From positions 1 to 7,277 of the forward strand of contig JABXGY010000369.1 of assembly GCA_016550395.1 (NCBI GenBank): a stretch of DNA of 7,277 bases, in the 5' to 3' direction. Made by a program: the position numbers and the translations under genes. The notes under the pieces were generated by a model. That model ran no database searches. It saw only the letters and a program-made list of their open reading frames with translations, and was not told where the DNA came from. The stretch is from an archaeon. Lineage in GTDB: Archaea; Asgardarchaeota; Hermodarchaeia; Hermodarchaeales; Hermodarchaeaceae. Shown one piece after another: positions 1 through 6,689 of the stretch (positions are counted from its first letter, which is position 1; every line of letters begins with the position of its first letter).

Positions 1-35
1 AATTCTGATTATCAATCCTCGATAGCATACAATGT

Positions 36-1331
36 ATGAGTCGATATCAAATGACTGAGCAGAGAGAATACAATTTTCGCGGATACCTATTTTTCTGGTT
101 TGGTCAACTTGTGTCACTAGCTGGAACCAATATTGTCAATTTCAGTTTAACCTGGTGGATAACCATCCAAACTGGAAGTGCATTTCTACTTGGATTATCA
201 GCGTTTTTTGCCTTTGGTAGCTTCATTTTAATAACACCCGTTGCAGGTGTCCTGGTTGACCGTTGGTCTCGAAAAAAAGTCATTGCTATCGCCGATAGCC
301 TACTAGCACTAATGAGCTTCATTCTTGTGATCTTGTTCGCATTGGGAATTGCGAACATCGTCCACGTATTAGTTATCCAACTGATCAGTGGCATGCTCGG
401 TGCTTTTCACCAGATGGCTGTCCAAGCCATTATTCCCATTATGGTACCTGGAAAACATCTGAACCGAATGAATAGTATGCAATATTTCGCTACTAGTCTC
501 ATTCAAACAATTGGCCCGACAATTGGAGCATTGGTTTTCACCTTGTTTCTCGGAAATATGGCACAAATTCTGTTAATTGACATTAGCACATATCTAATCG
601 CCATTATTCCGACACTTCTAATATTCATTCCAGCAGTTCGAATCAAACCACCTGGAGAGAAATCCTCTTTCAGGCAAGAATTCGGTGAAGGATTAACCTT
701 CATGAAACAACGTCCAGGATTAATTACGTTACTAATCGTTTTTGCCATCACCAACTTCTTACTTCCTCCAATTTTCATTCTACTTCCTCTGTATAGCACC
801 TTCCATCTAGCATTCGGCGATGTCAATTTAGCTGTATTAATCTTAGCAGGTCTGATGTCTTTACAAAGCCTAAGTATGATGCTCGCTTCAGGTTTCATGT
901 CAGTCTGGGGAGGATTCAAACGTAACATCATTGGAGTTTTTATTGGCATATTCTTTGGTGCTCTTTCAATGGTGGTACTCGGATTGACTCCTCCAGGCAA
1001 CTCCTGGATAGCAGCTTTTGGAATCGTCCTAATTGGACTCACCATTCCAATAGCCAACATATCAAGTCAGACGATTTGGCAAAAGGTGGTTCCACCAGAA
1101 AAACTCGGTCGCGTCTTTTCAGTTCGAACTACTATCGCCCAATTTACGGCTCCATTCGCTTTTCTTGTCGGAGGAATCTTGGGTGAGTTATTTGCTATTC
1201 CACTGATTTTTCTTCTCTTTGGGTCAACGTTGATTATTGTGTTAATCCTCTCTTGGGTGTTGACATCACTACCTCGCATAGAGGAACAACTTGAAGAAAA
1301 TAACGAAAATAGAAAAGTCGAGAACAGATAA
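36..1331 (+). CDS. MFS transporter, drug/macrolide efflux type (DHA3/MFS_3-like)
   Basis: A 431-residue integral membrane protein with about 12 hydrophobic segments, the usual size and topology of a major facilitator superfamily exporter. The MFS motif A loop between helices 2 and 3 is intact (G71-VLVDRWSRKK-81). The stretch QAIIPIMVPGKHLNRMNSM (130-148) and its second-half counterpart WQKVVPPEKLGRVFSVR (348-364) are typical of the macrolide/multidrug efflux branch (MefA-like, MFS_3), which exports small hydrophobic compounds using the proton gradient. The substrate cannot be read from the sequence. The C-terminus is a short charged cytoplasmic tail from about residue 413. The start at 36 has no clear Shine-Dalgarno, and an in-frame ATG at 51 (M6) is a possible alternative. 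Only 35 bases lie upstream, so the promoter is probably outside the window or unresolved. No T-rich terminator follows the stop, and the next gene begins 109 bases later. The family call is firm and the subfamily call moderate. Confidence 0.93.
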   Translation: MSRYQMTEQREYNFRGYLFFWFGQLVSLAGTNIVNFSLTWWITIQTGSAFLLGLSAFFAFGSFILITPVAGVLVDRWSRKKVIAIADSLLALMSFILVILFALGIANIVHVLVIQLISGMLGAFHQMAVQAIIPIMVPGKHLNRMNSMQYFATSLIQTIGPTIGALVFTLFLGNMAQILLIDISTYLIAIIPTLLIFIPAVRIKPPGEKSSFRQEFGEGLTFMKQRPGLITLLIVFAITNFLLPPIFILLPLYSTFHLAFGDVNLAVLILAGLMSLQSLSMMLASGFMSVWGGFKRNIIGVFIGIFFGALSMVVLGLTPPGNSWIAAFGIVLIGLTIPIANISSQTIWQKVVPPEKLGRVFSVRTTIAQFTAPFAFLVGGILGELFAIPLIFLLFGSTLIIVLILSWVLTSLPRIEEQLEENNENRKVENR

Positions 1332-1440
1332 AATCTTGACTCTACATTGGAAATATGAAGACTTAGTTCTTCTAAATCCTGTAAGAGAAAATCACTTCTT
1401 GTAGAAAGGTTTTAGGTGTCAAAGACGTTGGTTTTTAGTT

Positions 1441-2289
1441 ATGACTGAATTTCTAAATGTGTCGGTCCAGAATGGTCAGTTAGTTCCACTGGGGTATGAA
1501 GAGGTAGCCACAAAAATTGATGACGTGAAATTCGAAGGAAACACTGGTCGCCTTGTGGTTTCGGATGTACGGATTGTCTGGTATAAAGTGGAAAAACCAA
1601 AAGGTGGTGGATTGTTTGGTGGGTTTGCCAAGGCTTTCGCAGTGGGTGTAGCAGGATCAGTAGCGGCTGACGCTGTAGGTCGCCATGGGGGTATTTTCGG
1701 TAGAGCGGTTGGTCGGGGTGTTCGTCATGCTTCACAGGTCGCTGCTAGTGCCATCGTATTTGATACTCTGTCTAGTAACCAAATGGTCGCTCGTGGCCAA
1801 GGTGGAGTAGCAGAATCCCTGGCGATTCCCCTCATGGCAATCGATAACATCGACAGTCCAAAGAAAAAACTAGTTATAACTCTGAGTAGTGGTGAAGATA
1901 TCGAATTTGAAAGCAAGAAACCTCAGATGTTTGCCATCGTGGAAGCGCAAATTGAAACCGCTAAGTCTAAGAACAAGTGTCCGTTCTGTGGAACCCACGT
2001 TCCTACTGGTTCTACACATTGTCCCCATTGTTCGGCTCCAATGAAAAGCGGTTCTGTAGCAGCACCTGCACCGACTACTCTGGCATCTTCTCCCACTATG
2101 ATGCCTGGGGGAATGCCATCGATGCCAAAGGTGCAATGTCCACATTGTAAAGCTACGGTAACCATAAGCGAAGCTTGTACGAACTGTGGAGGTAAACTCA
2201 TAGTACGTTGTTCTAAATGTGATTCAGAGTATCCCCTATTCATGTACGAAGGTAAATTCTGTCCCAAATGCGGGAACAAAATTGCATAG
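1441..2289 (+). CDS. PH/GRAM-like domain protein with glycine-rich insert and three zinc ribbons
   Basis: A 282-residue protein with no signal peptide and no recognised gene name. Residues about 8-50 (V-x-L-G-Y-E-E-V, then KFEGNTGRLVVSDVRIVWYK) and about 126-172 (LAIPLMAIDNID, KKLVITLSSGEDIEFE) read like the two halves of a bacterial PH or GRAM-type beta-barrel ending in a helix. Between them, residues about 55-104 form a Gly/Ala-rich, moderately hydrophobic stretch with closely spaced glycines that resembles a glycine zipper. A Pro/Ser/Met-rich linker (198-232) separates the first zinc ribbon (C180/C183, C194/C197) from the second (C233/C236, C246/C249) and third (C257/C260, C274/C277). All 12 cysteines sit in these six CxxC pairs, so binding of three zinc ions is inferred. 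A role as a membrane- or protein-binding adaptor is a guess. ATG 1441 is the only usable start: the frame is closed by a TAG at 1402 and no GTG or TTG lies between. The SD-like AGGTG at 1414-1418 is too far away to be normal, and no clear TATA box is visible. Confidence 0.88.
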   Translation: MTEFLNVSVQNGQLVPLGYEEVATKIDDVKFEGNTGRLVVSDVRIVWYKVEKPKGGGLFGGFAKAFAVGVAGSVAADAVGRHGGIFGRAVGRGVRHASQVAASAIVFDTLSSNQMVARGQGGVAESLAIPLMAIDNIDSPKKKLVITLSSGEDIEFESKKPQMFAIVEAQIETAKSKNKCPFCGTHVPTGSTHCPHCSAPMKSGSVAAPAPTTLASSPTMMPGGMPSMPKVQCPHCKATVTISEACTNCGGKLIVRCSKCDSEYPLFMYEGKFCPKCGNKIA

Positions 2290-2403
2290 CACCTATCTAC
2301 CTTGACTTAAACCTTCATGGGCTTCTCTCGATTTGGATCAATGAATTATGAGTTTCAAAGAATTTTAAGTGATTAATCCCTAGAACAGGGTAACCGATAC
2401 AAT

Positions 2404-2412
2404 TTTTTATAC
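2404..2412 (+). promoter_or_regulatory. TATA box of the surface-protein gene
   Basis: The sequence TTTTTATAC lies in an AT-rich patch, and the same nine bases occur at 6621-6629 before gene 5. In archaea the transcript begins about 25 bases downstream, which puts the predicted start near 2432-2438 and leaves a leader of about 75 bases before the ATG at 2512. The match to the archaeal consensus is seen directly; the transcription start is inferred. Confidence 0.6.
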
Positions 2413-2430
2413 CGGTTTCTGTATTAAGTC

Positions 2431-2438
2431 GTACGTAC
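2431..2438. promoter_or_regulatory. Operator-like palindrome GTACGTAC at the predicted transcription start
   Basis: This is a perfect 8-base palindrome about 20 bases past the TATA element, where transcription should start. A dimeric repressor bound here would block RNA polymerase. No regulator gene is nearby, and an 8-base palindrome can arise by chance, so the operator role is speculative. Confidence 0.25.
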
Positions 2439-2441
2439 TGC

Positions 2442-2469
2442 ACGATTCTGATATTCCAGCGGGAATCGT
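2442..2469 (+). promoter_or_regulatory. Leader hairpin upstream of the surface-protein gene
   Basis: ACGATTC (2442-2448) pairs perfectly with GAATCGT (2463-2469) around a 14-base loop, with one possible extra G-T pair inside. It lies within the predicted 5' leader, about 40 bases before the ATG and clear of the GTGAG ribosome-binding site. It could be an RNA structure or a DNA inverted repeat bound by a regulator. No known riboswitch class is recognised. Confidence 0.35.
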
Positions 2470-2496
2470 CTGTATTACAACTCAGAAAAAAACATA

Positions 2497-2501
2497 GTGA
2501 G
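2497..2501 (+). promoter_or_regulatory. Ribosome-binding site GTGAG that decides the surface-protein start
   Basis: GTGAG matches the archaeal GGTGA-type Shine-Dalgarno and sits 10 bases before ATG 2512. The same GTG can be read as an in-frame start, which would lengthen the protein by five residues. Its spacing and complementarity suggest that it is the binding site instead. Confidence 0.5.
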
Positions 2502-2511
2502 ATCTGAGAAA

Positions 2512-4755
2512 ATGAATAAAAAAATTTGGAAAGTTAGTCTATTAGTGATCAGTCTACTAGTATTTCAGTTTGGAATAGTGAATTCCCTTTTACCTAATAT
2601 GTTGGGGAACGAAGGACCTACTCATCCGGCTTCTGTTTCTGCATTACCGGCTCCAGTAAATGACGTAACTTCATTTATGGTGAATGATAGTCACCCGATG
2701 GAAAGCCTTGAAGTAGCTATTGTTGAGCCAGGAATTTATCATCTCAACGTGTCCTTCTACGTAGACATAGCCCCTCCTGGGGGTCTTGACCTCTTTGCGG
2801 ATTTCTATCAAAGTGTTAGCTTGTGGATTCCTGGCATGGGAACCTTCCTTGAAACACAACAGAGTTTCGCTAGTGATAACTGGTTCAACATGATGAATGA
2901 TTCAGCGGACTATTATGATACTGACGTTATTGCCGTTCGTACTGGTTTCATTCGACTCGACTTTGGTATATCATTTCCAAGTGCCATTGACCAGGTTAGC
3001 GCCAACCTTACAGTTGACCAATTGCTGGTTTTTTCAGCACTACCTAATGCTATGCCACTAGATCAAAATTCGACTATGGAATGGACCGCAGATCAAACCT
3101 GGCAAGGTCTTCGTATTAACCTACCAGCAGATAATCTCTACAACTTCAGTGCTTATGCGGGATTAGATTGGGACACAACTGCAGGAGATCCTGGTGGCTT
3201 TATCATCCCTGTAGGAGCATTCTTAATTGATCCCGATCATGGTCAATATCTACCCTACAACTCCTGGAACCTTGGCCATAGTCGTCCAGCAGGACCAGAC
3301 ACAAATAGCAGTAGCATTGGACCGTATATTAATCGCGACATCATGAAAGGTGGAGACTACTATTTGCTTGGAAAGAGTAATGATTTTACATATCTCAACT
3401 CTTCTAGTGCCAACTTCACCTTGAGCATCTCTGAAATACCAACCCAAATCCTCTTACCAAACCAACCCCTCGAACTACAATTCAATACGACACCAAACGT
3501 TCTCGATACCTACGTTGCTGTTACAATTCCTGAAGGCCATTATTTCGATGCCTACTTCTCTAACCCGTCGGGTTCTAACTGGACGGTATGGGGAGAAGAT
3601 GCTTGGATGGGTGGATATACTGGTCCTTATTTTGAAGAATACAGAGACCCCTCTTCGATTTATAATGAAAGTGAGACCCTTGAACGTGGTTGGGCAACAG
3701 CCACGGGAATGGGTCAACCAATGCCTGGTTTACAAGGAGACATGTATTTTGAACAGTGGGAGGCGATTGCCACCTATACGGTTTACATTAATGGAACTAA
3801 TGTCGCAGCTATACCTCCAGGTCCCTTTGGCGTTAGTAGCTGGTTCAACACATTCTTCTTCCATGTGCAAGCTGCTCCAACAAGCAGCATTCATAGTACC
3901 ACCTTCAATATTACAGCTAATTTCGAAATTACCCCATTCCCTGAATTAACTCCTAGTGGACTTACCTTTGATTTCAACAGTACTGTTGGACCTTTTTACC
4001 ACATTTTTGCTATCCCCGAAGCGAGCGGAATCATTTATTCAGCTAGTGCAATCGCTACTAATTATACATCGACTGGAGCCATTCGTATAGAAGACATGAT
4101 GCAACCCAGTTCATACCTTGACTGGGAATGGATAAGCATGTTTGGTCCCGCACTTGGTAAATCTGACCCGCCCTCAGGGGGTTCCTGGGCTCAAAACACC
4201 AATGATTCTGCAACATTAACCTATGTCGCAGTTCGAGATAGAATCAACTATCTCATGGTGAGAGGACCCGGGATGATTGGTGGTGATATGACCGAGTGCC
4301 AAGTCAGTTTGGACATCACACCTCCAATGCCCTACACGCTAGGAACAGTCGCTACAGTGACCTTATATGATCTTGACATCGCCACTTATACATTCAATGT
4401 GGTAGCCGGAAACACCTACATTCTAAACCTTGCCTTACATTACGATGGTAACGTTGCATACGGCTACTTCATCGACATCTACGGAAATACGCCTTTCATT
4501 ATAGGCTCAATATACCAATCCATCATTTCAGTCAGCGCATTGTACTTAGGTATGACCTATACGGGTACTTTCACTGCACGGTATACAGGTAGAGTCACCT
4601 TTATAGTGATGGCGGAGAGCACAATCGATTTCTCCATTGGAGATCAACCCATGTCAATGACTACTATTGGAATCATCATAGCTGTTGGTGTCATTATGAT
4701 GGTGATTGGATTACTCATTGGTTACTTTGTCGCTAAACGACGTAGAGGATTCTAG
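2512..4755 (+). CDS. Secreted, C-terminally membrane-anchored surface protein with five tandem beta-sandwich-like modules
   Basis: A 747-residue protein that I do not recognise as a named family. It opens with a signal peptide (MNKKIWK followed by LLVISLLVFQFGIV) and ends with one membrane helix (about 719-741) and a KRRRGF tail, so nearly all of it should lie outside the cell. The ectodomain holds 17 N-x-S/T sequons and a single cysteine, consistent with an N-glycosylated archaeal envelope protein. I see five similar blocks beginning near residues 44, 176, 315, 476 and 605. Each opens with a Pro-rich linker, continues with a (V/I)xxPEGxYxxx-type strand and closes with a strand such as FTLSISEIP or VSLDITPP, which resembles PPC-type beta-sandwich domains. 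No catalytic motif is visible, so a surface-layer, adhesion or ligand-binding role is inferred only. ATG 2512 is preferred because GTGAG at 2497-2501 makes a good Shine-Dalgarno; the in-frame GTG at 2497 would use that site as a start codon and add five charged residues before the signal peptide. Confidence 0.85.
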   Translation: MNKKIWKVSLLVISLLVFQFGIVNSLLPNMLGNEGPTHPASVSALPAPVNDVTSFMVNDSHPMESLEVAIVEPGIYHLNVSFYVDIAPPGGLDLFADFYQSVSLWIPGMGTFLETQQSFASDNWFNMMNDSADYYDTDVIAVRTGFIRLDFGISFPSAIDQVSANLTVDQLLVFSALPNAMPLDQNSTMEWTADQTWQGLRINLPADNLYNFSAYAGLDWDTTAGDPGGFIIPVGAFLIDPDHGQYLPYNSWNLGHSRPAGPDTNSSSIGPYINRDIMKGGDYYLLGKSNDFTYLNSSSANFTLSISEIPTQILLPNQPLELQFNTTPNVLDTYVAVTIPEGHYFDAYFSNPSGSNWTVWGEDAWMGGYTGPYFEEYRDPSSIYNESETLERGWATATGMGQPMPGLQGDMYFEQWEAIATYTVYINGTNVAAIPPGPFGVSSWFNTFFFHVQAAPTSSIHSTTFNITANFEITPFPELTPSGLTFDFNSTVGPFYHIFAIPEASGIIYSASAIATNYTSTGAIRIEDMMQPSSYLDWEWISMFGPALGKSDPPSGGSWAQNTNDSATLTYVAVRDRINYLMVRGPGMIGGDMTECQVSLDITPPMPYTLGTVATVTLYDLDIATYTFNVVAGNTYILNLALHYDGNVAYGYFIDIYGNTPFIIGSIYQSIISVSALYLGMTYTGTFTARYTGRVTFIVMAESTIDFSIGDQPMSMTTIGIIIAVGVIMMVIGLLIGYFVAKRRRGF

Positions 4756-4785
4756 TAACAACCATCACAACTCCAAATAGAACCT

Positions 4786-4831
4786 AGGGGGTAACAGAAA
4801 CTCGAACGCCCCCCCTCTCCTTTCTTTTTTT
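4786..4831 (+). terminator. Hairpin plus T-run terminator after the surface-protein gene
   Basis: AGGGGG (4786-4791) can pair with CCCCCT (4811-4816) across a 19-base loop, followed by the T-rich tract TTTCTTTTTTT (4821-4831). It starts 30 bases after the stop codon at 4755. T-runs alone can terminate archaeal transcription, and the GC stem may assist. The T-run merges directly into the TATA element of the next gene. Confidence 0.55.
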
Positions 4832-4836
4832 AAATA
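4829..4836 (+). promoter_or_regulatory. TATA box of the gamma-glutamyltransferase-family gene
   Basis: TTTAAATA immediately follows the T-run of the preceding terminator. A start about 25 bases downstream falls near 4857-4862, next to the ATG of a nine-codon reading frame at 4862. The leader to ATG 4905 would be about 45 bases. Confidence 0.5.
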
Positions 4837-4861
4837 ATTCCCGAATCAAGTCAGATATCCT

Positions 4862-4891
4862 ATGAACCAATACGGTTTTGAGTTTTCGTAA
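4862..4891 (+). other. Possible leaderless nine-residue micro-ORF before the GGT-family gene
   Basis: ATG at 4862 opens a nine-residue frame (MNQYGFEFS) that stops at TAA 4889-4891, 13 bases before the preferred ATG at 4905. The TATA box at 4829-4836 predicts transcription starting at about this ATG, so it could be translated from a leaderless mRNA. It overlaps the alternative TTG start at 4878 in another frame. A chance ATG is equally possible. Confidence 0.2.
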
Positions 4892-4904
4892 GTATCATCC
4901 ATTT

Positions 4905-6512
4905 ATGGAGTTCATATCGTATCGCTCACCAGTCTATGCTAAGAATGGTATTGTTGCTTCGAGTCAACCGCTTGCCTCAGAAGCTGGTATCCGCATTCTC
5001 CAAGCTGGTGGAAATGCTGCAGATGCTGCGGTGGCAACGGCTGCAGTATTGAATGTTACTGAACCCTGTTCAACAGGAATTGGAGGTGATTGCTTTTGTC
5101 TATTTTTCGATGCAATGAAGAAAAGTGTACAAGGAATAAATGCAAGTGGTAGGGCTCCTGCTGAGTTGAGTCTAGAGACTTTAACGGAATTAGGTCACTT
5201 CAAGACGCTTCCTCCATATAGCGTCCACACAGTAACGGTACCTGGAGCTGTTGCAGGATGGATTGACACTTTAGAAAAATTTGGTACCCTGATGTTAAAA
5301 GATGTATTAGCGCCGGCAATTGAATTGGCTGATAAAGGTTTTCCTGTTGCACCGTTAACGGCTGCATCCTGGCAGCGAGGTGTAAAACAATTGAAGCAGG
5401 GACCATATGCTGAGGAGATGCTGATAAATGGAAGAGCCCCCAAAGCAGGCGAAATCATGAAAATACCAACCTTAGCTAATACCTTTCGTGAACTTGCTGA
5501 ACATGGAAAACAAGGATTTTACAGGGGACGGGTTGCAACGGCCATTATAGCATTACTGGAGTCGATGGGTGGAGTAATGACTCTGGAAGACTTGGAAAAT
5601 CACTATAACACCTACGATGAACCGATTTCAGTGAATTACAAAGGCATTGATGTCTATGAAATTCCACCAAATGGACAAGGTATAACAGCATTGATTGCAC
5701 TGAACATTCTTGAAGAATATGATTTCACTTCGATGAATCACTCTTCCGTTAAACATCTTCATCTGATGATTGAAGCAATGCGACTAGCATTTGCAGATAC
5801 ACGATGGTACGTAGCCGATCCTGCAGTCGTTCACGTCCCAATTAATGAACTTCTTTCCAAAGACTATGCAGCAAAACGTAGAAAACTACTCGACCCTTCA
5901 AAGGCTAATCTGAGATACAAAAGAGGTTCTCCGGCTTCTAGTTCTGACACAGTATACTTCGCAGTTGTGGATGGCGAGGGAAATGCCTGCAGTTTCATTA
6001 ATTCAAATTATATGGGCTTTGGCACAGGATTAATCCCAAAGGGTTGTGGATTCACATTACAGAATCGCGGTGCCAACTTCTCACTTAAACCCAATCACCC
6101 AAATGTACTAGCTCCAAAAAAGCGACCCTATCACACGATTATCCCAGCTTTGGCAACCAAGGATAAGGAACTCTATGCCTGTTTCGGTGTGATGGGAGGC
6201 TTTAATCAACCTCAAGGGCATGTCCAAGTGCTATTGAACCTGATTGACTTTAGCATGAACAGCCAACAAGCTCTCGATTCTCCCCGATTCACCATTCGGG
6301 GAGGAACAAGTTATGGTGAAGTGGCACTAGAAGATCAAATACCAAAGGCAACCCTAAAGGCACTTCAACGTATGGGACACAAAGTCATGTCCATTTCAGG
6401 CAGTGCTAGGATGATGTTCGGTCGGGGCCAAATTATCACCCGGAATCCAAACACAGGTGTGTTGTGCGGTGGCTCTAGTCCCAGAGCTGATGGAATTGCC
6501 ATCGGTTGGTAA
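4905..6512 (+). CDS. Gamma-glutamyltransferase family Ntn hydrolase, YwrD-like, cytoplasmic
   Basis: A 535-residue member of the gamma-glutamyltranspeptidase family, whose precursors cut themselves at a threonine to form large and small subunits and then hydrolyse or transfer gamma-glutamyl groups, for example from glutathione. Visible family motifs are GGNAADAAVATAAVLNVTEP (35-54), TGIGGDCF (57-64), the substrate-carboxylate arginine in GRAP (82-85), the nucleophile T349 in SDTVYFAVVD, KRPYHTIIP, GGFNQPQGHVQVL (431 onward) and the C-terminal SSPRADGIAIGW. The second threonine of the classical TTH motif is replaced by valine, and the GGFNQPQGH block fits the YwrD-like subgroup rather than secreted GGT. 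No signal peptide is present, so it should act inside the cell, with a small subunit of about 187 residues. ATG 4905 fits my recollection of the subgroup's N-terminus. TTG 4878 (544 residues) is the alternative, and neither has a clear Shine-Dalgarno. True activity could instead be that of a related acylase. Confidence 0.9.
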   Translation: MEFISYRSPVYAKNGIVASSQPLASEAGIRILQAGGNAADAAVATAAVLNVTEPCSTGIGGDCFCLFFDAMKKSVQGINASGRAPAELSLETLTELGHFKTLPPYSVHTVTVPGAVAGWIDTLEKFGTLMLKDVLAPAIELADKGFPVAPLTAASWQRGVKQLKQGPYAEEMLINGRAPKAGEIMKIPTLANTFRELAEHGKQGFYRGRVATAIIALLESMGGVMTLEDLENHYNTYDEPISVNYKGIDVYEIPPNGQGITALIALNILEEYDFTSMNHSSVKHLHLMIEAMRLAFADTRWYVADPAVVHVPINELLSKDYAAKRRKLLDPSKANLRYKRGSPASSSDTVYFAVVDGEGNACSFINSNYMGFGTGLIPKGCGFTLQNRGANFSLKPNHPNVLAPKKRPYHTIIPALATKDKELYACFGVMGGFNQPQGHVQVLLNLIDFSMNSQQALDSPRFTIRGGTSYGEVALEDQIPKATLKALQRMGHKVMSISGSARMMFGRGQIITRNPNTGVLCGGSSPRADGIAIGW

Positions 6513-6545
6513 ACTATTTTTATTTCATATTCTTGTCAATATCGG

Positions 6546-6592
6546 CTTGGTCTGATTAAATGATGTTTTGAAATCATCTAAGCATTACCAAG
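6546..6592 (+). other. Long imperfect hairpin after the GGT-family gene
   Basis: The outer arms CTTGGT (6546-6551) and ACCAAG (6587-6592) pair perfectly. Further inward TG/CA, TTA/TAA and ATGAT/ATCAT also pair, giving 16 base pairs with three mismatches, one bulge and an 8-base loop (6565-6572). It begins 34 bases after the GGT-family stop and ends about 30 bases before the next TATA box. It may protect or process the 3' end, help termination, or be the remnant of a small inverted-repeat element. No T-run follows directly. Confidence 0.4.
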
Positions 6593-6620
6593 GTTCGCCT
6601 TCCTAGCAATTGTTTAATAC

Positions 6621-6629
6621 TTTTTATAC
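6621..6629 (+). promoter_or_regulatory. TATA box of the partial membrane-protein gene
   Basis: TTTTTATAC is identical to the element at 2404-2412. It predicts transcription from about 6648-6655 and a leader of about 40 bases to the TTG start at 6690. This supports an independent promoter rather than read-through from the GGT-family gene. Confidence 0.6.
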
Positions 6630-6689
6630 GCTAAACAACTATTCTTTGTTTTATACAAGGATAATCCCACAAGTCATGAGGATGTTCTA

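Noticed and set aside
503..1060. Reverse-strand open frame of 185 codons inside the MFS gene
   Set aside because: It lies wholly antisense to a well-supported transporter with intact family motifs, and its translation shows no recognisable domain.
1923..2279. Reverse-strand open frame with several Cys/His residues opposite the zinc ribbons
   Set aside because: It is the complement of the CxxC-rich codons. The sense strand has six regular CxxC pairs while the antisense has no regular metal-binding spacing.
2378..2390. Short CCCT/AGGG inverted repeat as a terminator of the zinc-ribbon gene
   Set aside because: It has only four base pairs, is far from the stop codon at 2289 and is not followed closely enough by a T-run to support the call.
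3515..3949. Forward open frame of 144 codons in a second frame of the surface-protein gene
   Set aside because: It is fully contained in the long gene with signal peptide and anchor, and its translation has no recognisable features.
4878..4904. TTG 4878 as the start of the GGT-family gene
   Set aside because: It is possible, but it adds nine residues outside the family core and has no Shine-Dalgarno. The N-terminus from ATG 4905 fits the family better, so TTG is kept only as the alternative.
36..6512. One operon or functional system joining the exporter, zinc-ribbon protein, surface protein and GGT-family enzyme
   Set aside because: Gaps of 109 to 222 bases, separate TATA boxes and a terminator argue against a single transcript, and no shared pathway is evident.
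6593..6604. AAGG-TTCG-CCTT mini hairpin
   Set aside because: The stem is four base pairs and the closing pair is not the stable C(UUCG)G type, and it overlaps the end of the larger hairpin.
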